Assembly: GCA_037355855.1 (NCBI GenBank)
Contig: CM074765.1
Coordinates: 3,224,001-3,288,000 of the forward strand
Source: Pseudo-nitzschia pungens
Taxonomy: Eukaryota; Bacillariophyta; Bacillariophyceae; Bacillariales; Bacillariaceae
Reading direction: 5' to 3'
DNA length: 64,000 nucleotides
In this document: positions 9,326-18,745 of the stretch, piece by piece
Layout: each line of letters begins with the position of its first letter
Numbering within the stretch: the first letter of the stretch is position 1
Notes under the pieces: generated by a model
What the model saw: the letters and a program-made list of their open reading frames with translations, nothing else
Told to the model about the DNA's origin: nothing
Databases searched by the model: none
Position numbers and translations under genes: made by a program

Positions 9326-10309
9326 TTACCGTACCGTAGAATCGTGGTCTGTTGTAGATTCTGGACCGAAGACATCATCCAAGTCAGAGGGATCCAAGAT
9401 ACCCTCCAAGTCAGACCGAGTACAAGTATCATAGTCGGAGGTATCGTCGGAGGGCGAGGAACTTGCGCTATACTTTTTGTAGTGATAGTTGAGGAATGGA
9501 TCCGCTAAGAGGCCGCGCGCGAAAGAGTCGTCCGAAAGCTCGCGGCAAATTGGTTCCGGACGTGATGAGCTCTCGCGCGACTCTTTTTTCGCCGGATGCC
9601 TCTTGTCCGAGGACGATTCGGAGAGTCGATCGGCGCCCGAACCAACCCCATCAAAAAGCTTGCGTTTCTTGCCGCGATGCGCGATGGTTCGTTTGCCAAC
9701 GCTGGCATCACCCCCGATTCCGTGGAGCACCAAGCAATCAGAGCCACCTTCCTTGTAGCGATCATCGGGACGGATGTCTTTCTCGCATTCGTCCTCGTGT
9801 CGTTCCACTCCTATTACCCTGGACTGAACGAGGGGTGGTGCCGGGGGTACGGGTAGTTCCTGGGATACTGATTCGGCCTGCAGGAGACCTCCGTTGTTGT
9901 TGCTGCTGCTGCTGCTGCTCCCTGTACCAATTATCTGTGCTCGAGCGTAATCTGACCTGTAGTCGCGGAATCGCTGTTTGGTCTTGGCTACAGCGTCTTT
10001 CTCGGAAATTTCGTACCAGAAGTCCGGGTTTTGGCTCCTAACCAAGAACCTTGCACCGCTCCGACGCATTTTACTCACGATTACACCGACAATTTCTTCT
10101 TTGCCGTCAGTGTCAGCCTCCGTCCATTCCTTCAGTTTACGTCTGACTTCATCTGTGAGCCTGCTGTTGCCGACGTGACGTGTGTGAGATCCTCTTCCGA
10201 GCTTTACATCAATGTCCCGGATGTCCGCCGTTGGTATCAAAACATGCATCCTGTTGGGAGGGTTCGCGTTTAATCGTCTTTTCCTACTCTCAGTTTTGCG
10301 AAAGTCCAT
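9326..10309 (-). CDS. DUF6824 domain protein (diatom-expanded family)
   Basis: A 327-residue protein starting at the ATG at 10309 (MDFRKTESRKRR). The frame is open for 29 more codons upstream but offers no earlier ATG in this exon. The conserved block lies at about residues 30-120. It includes DIDVKLGRGSHTRHVGNSRL, then a charged helix, GARFLVRSQNPDFWYEI and a KDAVAKTKQRFRD helix. This LGRG-G..H-GN-R / GRF-L-W-E-----A--K--Q-LR pattern is that of DUF6824, a family common and multi-copy in diatoms, of unknown function and often suggested to be nuclear. The remainder is Ser-rich and acidic (poly-Ser near residue 135, a Ser/Asp tail), so it looks disordered. It converges on TFIIE beta. Function is unknown, and DNA or protein binding by the conserved block is only inference. 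Confidence 0.8.
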   Translation of the reverse strand: MDFRKTESRKRRLNANPPNRMHVLIPTADIRDIDVKLGRGSHTRHVGNSRLTDEVRRKLKEWTEADTDGKEEIVGVIVSKMRRSGARFLVRSQNPDFWYEISEKDAVAKTKQRFRDYRSDYARAQIIGTGSSSSSSNNNGGLLQAESVSQELPVPPAPPLVQSRVIGVERHEDECEKDIRPDDRYKEGGSDCLVLHGIGGDASVGKRTIAHRGKKRKLFDGVGSGADRLSESSSDKRHPAKKESRESSSRPEPICRELSDDSFARGLLADPFLNYHYKKYSASSSPSDDTSDYDTCTRSDLEGILDPSDLDDVFGPESTTDHDSTVR

Positions 10310-10811
10310 GGTCGTTTTGCTCTTCTTCAGTTTTGTGTCCTCGTCGAGAGAGAATAATGAACACACTGGTGCATCGGTACTCGCAATGTAGTTCACGAAA
10401 GAATGGGGTTTGTGCTCAAGAACAGCAAAGGCAAGGGCAAGAACAAAAACAAGACCAAAAACAAGACCAAAAGCAAAAGCAAGAACACGTCAGGAGATTG
10501 CCGTTGGTGCAATCGTGCAATCCCATGTGTTCGATTGACACAACCCAAAACTAGTTTACTCGCACAAATACCGGTACGAGTTCTGTACTCGGAACTCGTG
10601 CTCGTACGAACTGGTACCCGACAGCATGATCAAACACGAACAAAAAAGATCGAACGCAGAAGGAACGCTATCTTGTAACGGTACATTAGTTGTTAAAAAA
10701 ATACGAATACGTACACGTACGGTAGTAATTACTTTCTTCTTGCCTTCCATTATTAATTAAGCGTTTGGTGTAGTGTCACCAAAATGTTGCTGTCCAATCA
10801 CACCTGGAACG
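10310..10811. other. Upstream region of DUF6824 gene
   Basis: Contains an AACAAGACCAAAA-type short tandem run at about 10430-10490. No gene is seen. It should include the DUF6824 promoter, and its right end enters the transposon block. Confidence 0.45.
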
Positions 10812-10916
10812 GAGAAAGTCAATCTAAATGCCAAAGAAAAGGGCAAATGCTTTTTTTGAAATAGGGGATGCATGAATCATATTCATTTCTGATTCAACAA
10901 CCCAACAAGAAGAACG
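10812..10916 (+). repeat. Repeat copy A, left part (matches 18543-18650)
   Basis: The words AAATGCCAAAGAAAAGGGCA, GGGATGCATGA and CAACCCAACAA occur in the same order in the copy at 18543-18655. Its right continuation (CACCAAACCTCAAACTTAGG) lies at about 17035-17060, displaced by the nested gypsy insertions. The repeat family is unidentified. Confidence 0.65.
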
Positions 10917-10924
10917 TGCCGTGC

Positions 10925-10929
10925 AGCGA
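10925..10929. repeat. Target-site duplication AGCGA (left)
   Basis: Five bases identical to 16782-16786. This is the usual duplication size for Ty3/gypsy integrases. Confidence 0.9.
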
Positions 10930-11119
10930 TGCCATACCCCGGGTCTACTAGTGATTAGAAAGTAGTAGTGATATGCAAATTGTGAGCCCTATTGGTTAGT
11001 CTATTTGCTACAGTTCTAAGAGCCCTCCGAATCAGCGATTCTGTCGGCTCGCTGATTCTTTTATCCTTATCCTTAATCCAGTCCCGAGTGGACTCGTGAC
11101 TGTATTTTGGTGCACGGCA
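10930..11119 (-). repeat. 3' LTR of gypsy element
   Basis: 190 bp, reading as identical to 16592-16781, with TGCC...GGCA ends. On the element strand it is preceded by the purine-rich tract ATGGAGGAGTA (11120-11130), which serves as primer for plus-strand DNA synthesis. It contains an internal inverted pair AATCAGCGA / TCGCTGATT. Confidence 0.95.
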
Positions 11120-11137
11120 TACTCCTCCATGGTACTG

Positions 11138-14100
11138 TTACGATTTAATAGGATCCCTGCAATAATAGGGGTGTACTCTCCTAATGTTAACCCGATCGGT
11201 TACAAAGGGAGCAGTTTCAATAGTTACAGTTCCATTGTTATGGGCCTTGATCACCTTGTAAGGTCCTTGTCGTGGGAAGGATAATTTCGGAACAATGCCC
11301 TTCCTTTCCAGGGTGACATAGTCTCCTTCCTTATAGACATGGGGAATCCTCTTCTGATTCTCCTGGATATTACTCTTGTGGATACTCTTTTGTTTCCTCG
11401 CTTGGATTGCTTCCCAATCCACTGGAAAGTTCACAGGCATGAACATATCCCGTCCGAACACCAGTTGTGCTGGGGAATACCCCAGAGTTGTATGGATGGC
11501 GCTTCTAATAGCATAGGCCGCCTTGGTAGTGAACTCCTCAAAGGGGTCCTTCTCGTGGAGGTCTCTTTGTTCCAGGTTAAAGGACAGTAGGCAGTCCTTC
11601 AGGACCTGGTGGATTCTCTCCAGCACTGAGTTGGATTGTGGGTTCCAGGCGCCACTGGGTTTTCTTTTCATCCCCATGTTGTCACAGAGCTCTTGGAACT
11701 CTGCTTTGAACTCACTTCCACCATCGAATCCGATTTCTTTTGGCCGAGGATATCTTGCTAGCCAGGTACTATCCAACAATCGTTGAGTTTCTGCTGCATT
11801 TGGGGAGTCCTTTAGGTGAGCCAGTTCAAACCATCCGGTCACTGGGTCCACCATGGTGAGGACATGGATGTGGTAGTCTTTACCATTTTTGTTGTGGACA
11901 GTTGCAGGTCCCCAGAGGTCCACATTGACCCTCTGCCATTTGGTGACTTCCACTGCTTTCTCCGGTAGTAGTCCATACTTCTTCCGGCCACTCTTTTTGA
12001 ACATCTGGCACGTGTGGCAGTGCTTACAGAGATCCTGAACGTCCTTTCGTAGGCCTTTCCAGGTGAACACCGAGCGTATGCTCTGTTCCATTCTCTTTTC
12101 TCCGGGATGGACCAACATGCTGTGGTACCATTCCATGACTCTGTCCTTGAGTTTGTCGGGAATCAGAATCTTTCCTTCTTTGTGGATTAGGTTGTAACCT
12201 TCCACCATTTTGGTGGTTAGTCGATTGTCTTTTTCCAGAGCACTCATGATTCCTGTGTCCTTTTGCTGGTAGAACTGAATCATGTCCGGGGCAAGTGGGA
12301 ATGCACTATTGCCCTGGAATTCTTCCGGCGCTTCTCCAAGCGGGAATAGGAGTTGCCGGAGGTGCTCTTCCTCATCCGCGTAGGTGAGGGGCTTATTTGG
12401 TGGTAGCCATTCCACCGTATCTGCTGGGTCATCCGTAATATCCAGTCGTGATAGTGCATCTGCTGCATCGTTGTCTTTGCCAGCCACGTGCTTGACTACC
12501 GGGTGGAACTCCTCCATGAGGAGTCTCCACCGGACCATCCTTTGGGTGGGCATCTGCTGATAGAGCAGGTTAAGGTGGTCTGTGTGAATAATCACATCTT
12601 GTCCTCGTAGGATTCCTTCGAATGCCTTCAGGCCTTCTACTATGCCCAGGAGTTCTTTTTCTCCAACAGTGTAGTTGAGCTGCGCCGAGTTCAGCTTCCG
12701 GGTGTAGAAACCAAGGGGCTTGCCATCTTGGCATACAGTCGCTCCCAGTTGCCTATCGCTGGCGTCTGAGTAGAGATGAAATGGTTTCGTAAAGTCCGGG
12801 AATGCGAGCTTAGCTTCATCTGCGAGCATCCTCTTCGCCTCCATGAAAGCTTTCTGCTCTGCTGGACCCCAATACCAGTTCATTTTGCCCTTTTTCCCTG
12901 CGAGTTTGTTCAGAGGGGCTAGGATGTGGGAGCGGCGCTTCCACGTGTCCCTGTAAAAGTTTACCATTCCAAGAAACATCTTGAGTTGCTTGGTGTTCTT
13001 GGGGGCTTCTAGTCGCTTCATCGCCTCCAGTTTCTTTGGCTGGGGCTGAATGCCTTCTGTTGTTAACAGAAATCCCAGATATTCCACTTCCTTTTGCATG
13101 AAAAAGGATTTTCTGAGGTTGGCTCGGAAGCCAGCATCGTCCAGTCTCTGTAGGACTGTATCTATTTTGCTGAGGTGATCCTGTTCGGATTCCCCTTCTC
13201 GCTGGATGATGAGAATATCATCAATATAGACCAGCACATAGTCCAGGTCACCGAGTAGGTTCATCATGACGGATTGGAAGATATCCGGTGCGCATGCGAT
13301 TCCCATTGCCAGTCTCTTGTAGGCATACTTTCCCCATGGTAAAATGGTAGAGCAAATCTTTTGGCTCTCCTTGCAAATGGGGATGGTATAGTATCCTTGG
13401 GACAAGTCCAGTGCCGTAGCTGATTTGAACTTTTGTAGTCTCTGGATTGTTTCCCCTATTCGTGGTAGTGGGAACGGTTTTCGTTGGATGGCTGCGTTCA
13501 TCTTCCGAAAGTCAGTTAGGACGCGAATGTCCCCTGTCTTCTTCGGTTGGCAAAACGTGGGAGATGCCCATGGTGAATCATCATCATGGGGGAGTTTTTC
13601 CAGCACCCCGATGTCACAGAGCCTGGTGATCTCCTTTCGTAAGGCTTGTTCAAAGGCATGGGGTACAGAATAGTACCGCTGCCGGACCGGTTTGACCCCT
13701 GGTTGGAGTTCAATGGACACCAGTTTTATATTTTTCAGAAGACCCAATCCTCCTCCAAAGAGTGTTGGAAATTTCTTTAGTGTTTTCTTCAAGGCTTCCT
13801 TGGACGCGTTTGTAATCTCCAGGTCATTGACCATAGCGTCTATATCGACTTTGGAGTAGTCTGCATCCAGAATTTTGGCTTGCCTTTCTTCCTCCTGTTG
13901 GAGGATTGGACTCTGTGTGTTGGCAAAGAATACTGCCTCACATTTGTCCGGGTTCGAGAGCTCCCCCATTCCCTTCATGGGGATGGAGTCGCCCTGCCAT
14001 TCAATTGTTCGGGAGCTGTATTTTATATCCAGTCCGAGTTGTGCCATTAGATCGGATCCTATGATCATGTCATAGGGCACTTCCTCATGGTGGTGATATT

Positions 14101-14404
14101 CATCCACTTGGAAGGTCCATTTGATGGTCTTGGAGTTTGAAAATTCTATCAGCCTTAGTCCCACTGAAGCCGCAGACTTGGTTCTGAACTTGCCTCCATA
14201 TGTGTTGTAGGTGACAGATCTTCGGTCTCGGTTCGTTAGTTGACTTCGGTCGACAAAGTGCCTTAGTATGATGGATTTGGAGCACCCGGAGTCGAGTAGG
14301 CCCCGGAGCATCCTCCCCCTTCCCTTGTGGTCCAATACCTCCACACAGACGTCTGCGAATCGGTTGATTACGCGCGGTCCGGTGTGGATGGTATCAGAAG
14401 CCAT
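11138..14404 (-). CDS. pol: Gypsy pol polyprotein: protease, RT, RNase H, integrase
   Basis: 1088 residues. In order: aspartic protease LLDSGCSK (D38-S39-G40); reverse transcriptase with DLSQGYYTIPI and YIDDILII (about residue 393); RNase H LYSDASDRQLGATV with the later TDHLNL and ADALSRLD; integrase with an H-H-C-C zinc region (YHSMLVHPGEKRM, CKHCHTC) and a core with D, D and E in VDLWGP, FDGGSEF and SVLERIH (about 818-910). It acts in the virus-like particle to copy RNA to DNA and insert it. The ATG at 14404 follows the gag stop codon directly (TGA ATG), in the same frame. It could therefore be made by read-through of UGA or by re-initiation. No internal stop or frameshift is seen. Confidence 0.95.
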   Translation of the reverse strand: MASDTIHTGPRVINRFADVCVEVLDHKGRGRMLRGLLDSGCSKSIILRHFVDRSQLTNRDRRSVTYNTYGGKFRTKSAASVGLRLIEFSNSKTIKWTFQVDEYHHHEEVPYDMIIGSDLMAQLGLDIKYSSRTIEWQGDSIPMKGMGELSNPDKCEAVFFANTQSPILQQEEERQAKILDADYSKVDIDAMVNDLEITNASKEALKKTLKKFPTLFGGGLGLLKNIKLVSIELQPGVKPVRQRYYSVPHAFEQALRKEITRLCDIGVLEKLPHDDDSPWASPTFCQPKKTGDIRVLTDFRKMNAAIQRKPFPLPRIGETIQRLQKFKSATALDLSQGYYTIPICKESQKICSTILPWGKYAYKRLAMGIACAPDIFQSVMMNLLGDLDYVLVYIDDILIIQREGESEQDHLSKIDTVLQRLDDAGFRANLRKSFFMQKEVEYLGFLLTTEGIQPQPKKLEAMKRLEAPKNTKQLKMFLGMVNFYRDTWKRRSHILAPLNKLAGKKGKMNWYWGPAEQKAFMEAKRMLADEAKLAFPDFTKPFHLYSDASDRQLGATVCQDGKPLGFYTRKLNSAQLNYTVGEKELLGIVEGLKAFEGILRGQDVIIHTDHLNLLYQQMPTQRMVRWRLLMEEFHPVVKHVAGKDNDAADALSRLDITDDPADTVEWLPPNKPLTYADEEEHLRQLLFPLGEAPEEFQGNSAFPLAPDMIQFYQQKDTGIMSALEKDNRLTTKMVEGYNLIHKEGKILIPDKLKDRVMEWYHSMLVHPGEKRMEQSIRSVFTWKGLRKDVQDLCKHCHTCQMFKKSGRKKYGLLPEKAVEVTKWQRVNVDLWGPATVHNKNGKDYHIHVLTMVDPVTGWFELAHLKDSPNAAETQRLLDSTWLARYPRPKEIGFDGGSEFKAEFQELCDNMGMKRKPSGAWNPQSNSVLERIHQVLKDCLLSFNLEQRDLHEKDPFEEFTTKAAYAIRSAIHTTLGYSPAQLVFGRDMFMPVNFPVDWEAIQARKQKSIHKSNIQENQKRIPHVYKEGDYVTLERKGIVPKLSFPRQGPYKVIKAHNNGTVTIETAPFVTDRVNIRRVHPYYCRDPIKS

Positions 14405-15844
14405 TCAGTTGTGGGATCCTTTCTTTTTAAAGGTCTTTCTGTACTTCCTTCTGTACTCTTTGAGTTCCCGTTCGGAGATGTCGATCTCGTCATCGGAGAC
14501 TTCGTGGTCCGCTTGGGCCGTGGCCAGTACATAGGAGTACTCGTGGTTCGATAGGTTCCTTCCCCAGTGGGGTTTGGAGTGTTGCTCAGCGTCTGAGTCT
14601 TGTTCTTTTGCCACAAAGTGCTCCTTGAGCAGGTTGATGGTTTCCCGGTCGAACTTCCCCTTCTTGTGGGGACCACCGGTTAGTTTCCAGCATTTGCCGG
14701 CATGGACCTTGCCACAGGTCTTGCATAGCTGTTTGTTGCTGTTGTCCACAGGGCGCTTCTTTTTGCCAGGGGATTTCCCGTGGTGGGTTCCTCCCCCAGA
14801 TGCGGCCTTGGGGGTCTTCTTGGTGACACCGGTCTGCTTTTCGAGGTCGGTGATGCGTTGTTGCATTACTGCTTCCTTCCGGATGGTGATTTCCAGGTTT
14901 TCGAGCTTGTCGATAGTGGTGTTAAAGGAGTGGGTGTAGAGGTCCCAACTAATGTGCTCCAGCTTCTCGCGTTGGGAGTGGGTCATGTTGGAATCCAAGA
15001 TTTCCTTCATTTCTCCTTGGGTGAAACTTCTTGGTGTTTCCATTTGGTCACTGCCACATTCCCAGAGGCAGTCTGGGAGGTAGCTTTGGAGTTCGGCCAT
15101 TCGATTGGCCCAGGCTCTAATGCCATGTTTGAGGTCCACGCGCATGCCTCGCATGAAACGGCGGAGGACGATGTACGAGCGCTTGCCGTGTTGGTCATTG
15201 CCAAAGATTTTGAGTTTGAGGGCATGCATGCATTCCTCGATGACATCCTTTCTGTACTCCTGGGATTGGTAGTACTGGGTGAGGGCGCTTGCGACCTTTT
15301 TCTTTGGGATTGGAGACTCGAGGTTGTCGGTCTCCGATTCTTTGTCCGATCTCGCCGTGGCTGTGTCGGTTTTGTCGGCGTTTGGAGGTTTCTCCTTTGC
15401 CGTCTCCTTGGAGGCTCCCGTGGGAGTTTCGGTGGCGTCTTGCCCCATTGATAGCAGAATGTTTGCTTGGTCCCTTTGCGCGATCTCTTGGATCTTGTTC
15501 TGTACGTGTCTGGTGTGATGGACCTTGTGGGTTGGTTCGGCCAAGTAGGTCCGAGCGAGCATTCGCTGGACAAGTCCGAGTGCCTCAGTAGAGAGGATTC
15601 TCTGTAGAACCTCCAATTTCTGGTCTCCGTGGAGTTTGTCATTGCCAGCAATTTTCTGGTCAAAGTCTCTCTTCCAGATAAGGAAGAGTTCTGGTCTTTC
15701 AGTACCATTGAGAACCTTCAGGTAGTCGCTGAATGCGATTCCACCTTGTTCGCTGTCTACATTCATCTTTACGGTGGTGGCGTCTTCCGGCCAGTCCTCC
15801 CGTGTGATGTTGAAAGGTTTCAGTTTGGTTCCTTTGGTCGCCAT
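14405..15844 (-). CDS. gag: Gypsy gag protein
   Basis: 479 residues from the ATG at 15844. It is a mostly helical, charged protein that would form the virus-like particle, with a nucleocapsid zinc knuckle CKTCGKVHAGKC near residue 380. The knuckle spacing is C-x2-C-x3-H-x3-C, shorter than the standard C-x2-C-x4-H-x4-C. A Lys-rich stretch (KSPGKKKRP) precedes it. The C terminus ...SHN is followed by UGA and immediately by the pol AUG in the same frame. Assignment as gag rests on position, the knuckle and its place next to pol. Confidence 0.9.
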   Translation of the reverse strand: MATKGTKLKPFNITREDWPEDATTVKMNVDSEQGGIAFSDYLKVLNGTERPELFLIWKRDFDQKIAGNDKLHGDQKLEVLQRILSTEALGLVQRMLARTYLAEPTHKVHHTRHVQNKIQEIAQRDQANILLSMGQDATETPTGASKETAKEKPPNADKTDTATARSDKESETDNLESPIPKKKVASALTQYYQSQEYRKDVIEECMHALKLKIFGNDQHGKRSYIVLRRFMRGMRVDLKHGIRAWANRMAELQSYLPDCLWECGSDQMETPRSFTQGEMKEILDSNMTHSQREKLEHISWDLYTHSFNTTIDKLENLEITIRKEAVMQQRITDLEKQTGVTKKTPKAASGGGTHHGKSPGKKKRPVDNSNKQLCKTCGKVHAGKCWKLTGGPHKKGKFDRETINLLKEHFVAKEQDSDAEQHSKPHWGRNLSNHEYSYVLATAQADHEVSDDEIDISERELKEYRRKYRKTFKKKGSHN

Positions 15845-16591
15845 GGTGGTTTAATCAGTTGTTTATTAAGTTACTTTAGTTACACTATTTCTGTTATTTC
15901 ACTGCTTGTGGTGAGACTGAGCAAAAAGTGATTGCTCAGTTCCTCCAGTTTTTCTTGCTGGATTTTCATTGCTCTCGTGATAACTCGTGTTGTAACTGAT
16001 TCTCCCCCTGGTTTGTCCAGTGGTGGGAGTTGTTTCTCTCTTTAGTTCCCGGGAATCCTGTGGTTCTCCGGAGTTGTTTCTGTTTTTATTTTGTGGGATT
16101 CGATTCCCGTGGTTCTCCGGCGTTGCTTCCCTATTAAGCAGTCACCGGGCCGGTCCCACTTCCCGTTTCCCGTGGGATTGGTGGTGTTTAGGTATTCATT
16201 ATATACCTTTCCGGATATCCGTATACTTCGGTTTTGGTTGGCATCCCCTATTCGGTCTGTCCATCCACTCAGTGTTGGTCCAATTAGTCCACTCACTGGA
16301 TTATGTGTCACTTTTTCAGTGTGTATTTTCGAATTTTTCGATTACATGCTGTTGTCGACCATGGTCCTGTTTAGGTCCTTAGGTGTCTCTGTTGCTGCTG
16401 TTGCTCCCTTCTTTGGGCGCCAACAGTTGCTGGGGTCGGTCTTCCTTGTGCTGCAGACACTGGATATCCTTCTCCCTGTTTTTGCTTCTCTGCGCCTCCA
16501 TTTTCTGGCAGTCTTTCGGTCTCGTCGGTCCCTGGGCCGATCGGTTCCTTTCTGCTCATGGTCGTCAGCGCTCAGCTTGATTTTAAAATCA
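15845..16591 (-). other. Gypsy 5' leader (untranslated)
   Basis: About 750 nt between the 5' LTR and gag. On the element strand the base after the LTR begins TGATTTTAAAATCAAGC, which includes a perfect 14-bp palindrome. There is no TGG-type tRNA primer-binding site at the junction. A classic-looking TGGCGCCCAAAGAAGGG occurs at 16422-16406, 169 nt inward. The leader junction is conserved in the older relative at 16956-17010. Confidence 0.75.
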
Positions 16592-16781
16592 TGCCATACC
16601 CCGGGTCTACTAGTGATTAGAAAGTAGTAGTGATATGCAAATTGTGAGCCCTATTGGTTAGTCTATTTGCTACAGTTCTAAGAGCCCTCCGAATCAGCGA
16701 TTCTGTCGGCTCGCTGATTCTTTTATCCTTATCCTTAATCCAGTCCCGAGTGGACTCGTGACTGTATTTTGGTGCACGGCA
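16592..16781 (-). repeat. 5' LTR of gypsy element
   Basis: 190 bp, reading as identical to the 3' LTR at 10930-11119. It should hold the element promoter and the transcription start. No TATA box is asserted. Confidence 0.95.
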
Positions 16782-17010
16782 AGCGAACCAATCCTAAGAA
16801 GGATAAGGTTTGGATCAGAGCAAGATCGGCGATGATCAATCCCTAAGCGCTCCACGAGAGAGCTCCTCCAACAACTTCACTAATCATCTAATAGCTCACA
16901 ATTACAATTTGCATATCACTACTATTATTATCACTAGAAGACCCGGGGTATGGCATGATTTTGAAATCAAGCTGAGCGCTGATGACCATGAGCAGAAAGA
17001 AACCGATCGA
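16782..17010 (+). repeat. Remnant of an older, inverted gypsy relative (LTR plus leader start)
   Basis: 16782-16955 is a diverged copy, in opposite orientation, of the young element's LTR. It shares GCTCACAATT, TTTGCATATCACTACTA and GACCCGGGGTATGGCA. It is followed at 16956 by TGATTTTGAAATCAAGCTGA and about 35 more bases matching the young element's leader. Its first 13 bases (TGCCGTGCAGCGA) lie at 10917-10929, on the other side of the young element. The young element therefore inserted 13 bp inside the old LTR. AGCGA (16782-16786) is the right target duplication. Confidence 0.85.
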
Positions 17011-18542
17011 TGGAAAAATTGACAACACCAAACCTCAAACTTAGGAAATCTCTTTCTTGGTTATCAGCCTAATTCTACCTACAAAGAGATCCTAATCGAT
17101 GCAAAGCATCTCTTCACTACAGGACTATTCAATGGAAGACTGAGGAACTCAAACCCCTGTCCCGAGTCAAAGAAGAAGAAGGAAGGCTCATCCTGGCTCC
17201 ACCTGCAGCACTAGTACTAGTATTGAATCAAATTGGGATCCCATTGTAATCACAAAAAGATAATGTTTGTGAAAAACAAATACAGTTCAATAAATGAAGA
17301 TGAATCCATTGAAAGTGATCTGTTCCCAAAATCAATCTAACTGACAAAATGGAGGAAACAACTGCTACTCCCACCTAGCAAATCAATGGGGTCAATGTGA
17401 AGATGATGAAAAAGGCAACCAAGAAGGAAGCATCCAGAGCCTTCTACTCCAATGAGCAGAATAGGAACCTCCCAGAATAAAAAATGAACCAACTTAAATG
17501 CATTGAGGCCAAAGGAACAACACCTATTCCACTTGATCAGTGTCTCAAAGAGGGGCGTCCAGGCTATTGTTGTTGCCTTCAGCATTGTTGAAGTATAAGC
17601 CTGCTAGCTTGGGTCTGCTACAGTTGGAAATAGAGCTCTTTGATCTTGATAGATGATGGACATGGTGATAGAAATTTGCTTTTCAACAGGTTGGAGTACC
17701 CTTGTTGTTGAAGGTAAGGGATGTTGTTTCTGAATTCAGTACTGAATTCTACTGTTCCTTTCCAAGAGAGAAATAATAATAAGTAATTCATCTCCCAGTG
17801 CTTGCTGCATTGATGACACATACATAACATACAGAACTGTTGTATGATAGGCACACTGGCACATATGACATTTGATTTATTATTGATTTGTACCACTAGC
17901 ATGTTACACACCCTAGCACAGAACTTCCAAGATGGTCTACCAAGTACAACAACCTGTGGATTGCTTAAGCCTCCACAACCGTTGCTCAAAACCAAATGAC
18001 ACACCAGCACATATGGCTAAATACCAGCTACTTTCAACCATCTGGATCTCAACATGTTACTATTCATGGTCATGAGAAACCAACACACATGTCCTATGAG
18101 AAAATTAACCCACAGCGCTTTTCAAATCTTCACAAAATAATCACAATTTACAAACAAGAAGGCTACATCACCTAAACCAATCAGAAGTAGTAGAAAAAAG
18201 TGTGCAACACTGTGCTGCAAAAGCAACAGTTCACAAAGCCAACCAAGGTGCTCTCTTTCTCCTGAATCTACAACCATGTTAACATTACTATACTAGTACT
18301 GTCCAATCAAAAGTTTATGCAGAAGGCCTACACTAGTTCAGAACATGGATCAGGGCTAGAAATACCAAAAACCCATTTCATTGAAACATTAATGCAAAAG
18401 GCCAACTTGCTTATAGTTCATCAATTGGGACCAAAGGCATGAAGTGCCAACACACGTCTTTGAATGGGATGATACCAATTGAGTCACCCATTGAGAAGGA
18501 GAATCAATAAAATGCATCAAATGTGGATGTTACAACCAAAAT
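17011..18542. other. Gene-free, transposon-derived interval
   Basis: A-rich low-complexity DNA. The line at about 17035-17062 (CACCAAACCTCAAACTTAGG) repeats at 18717-18740. No frame longer than about 130 codons is open, and none resembles a known protein. Probably decayed internal sequence of the repeat family bounded by copies A and B. Confidence 0.5.
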
Positions 18543-18745
18543 TCAGAAAGTGAATCCAAATGCCAAGAAAAGGGCAGATGTTAATTGAAGTAAGGGATGC
18601 ATGAGGCATGCACACCATGCAACAATTGTATCATGCATTTTCAATCCAATCCAACAACTGGTGTTAGTATCACCACAATTTCTTCAAACACCCTGTACTA
18701 TCAAACTTTTTGTTCACACCAAATCTAAAACTTAGGAAATCTCTT
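18543..18745 (+). repeat. Repeat copy B (matches 10812-10916 plus 17030-17062)
   Basis: An uninterrupted copy of the sequence that in copy A is split by the gypsy insertions. Shared words include AAATGCCAAGAAAAGGGCA (one A fewer than in copy A), GGGATGCATGA and AAACTTAGGAAATCTCTT. The order is the same, so A and B are direct repeats. They would lie roughly 1.6 kb apart without the inserts. They could be decayed terminal repeats of one element. Confidence 0.6.

Larger units (their letters stand above)
10930..16781 (-). mobile_element. Complete Ty3/gypsy LTR retrotransposon (5852 bp)
   Basis: Full-length element in minus orientation: 5' LTR 16592-16781, leader, gag, pol (protease, reverse transcriptase, RNase H, integrase), purine-rich tract, 3' LTR 10930-11119. 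The two 190-bp LTRs read as identical, start TG and end CA, and the element is flanked by the direct repeat AGCGA (10925-10929 and 16782-16786). All catalytic motifs are intact. Together these show a recent insertion of a probably competent copy. Gag and pol are in the same frame, separated by one UGA. The domain order RT-RNase H-integrase places it in Ty3/gypsy, and no chromodomain is visible. Confidence 0.95.

Noticed and set aside
17618..18010. 130-codon minus-strand frame in the transposon block
   Set aside because: No similarity or motif, and it lies in A-rich decayed repeat DNA.
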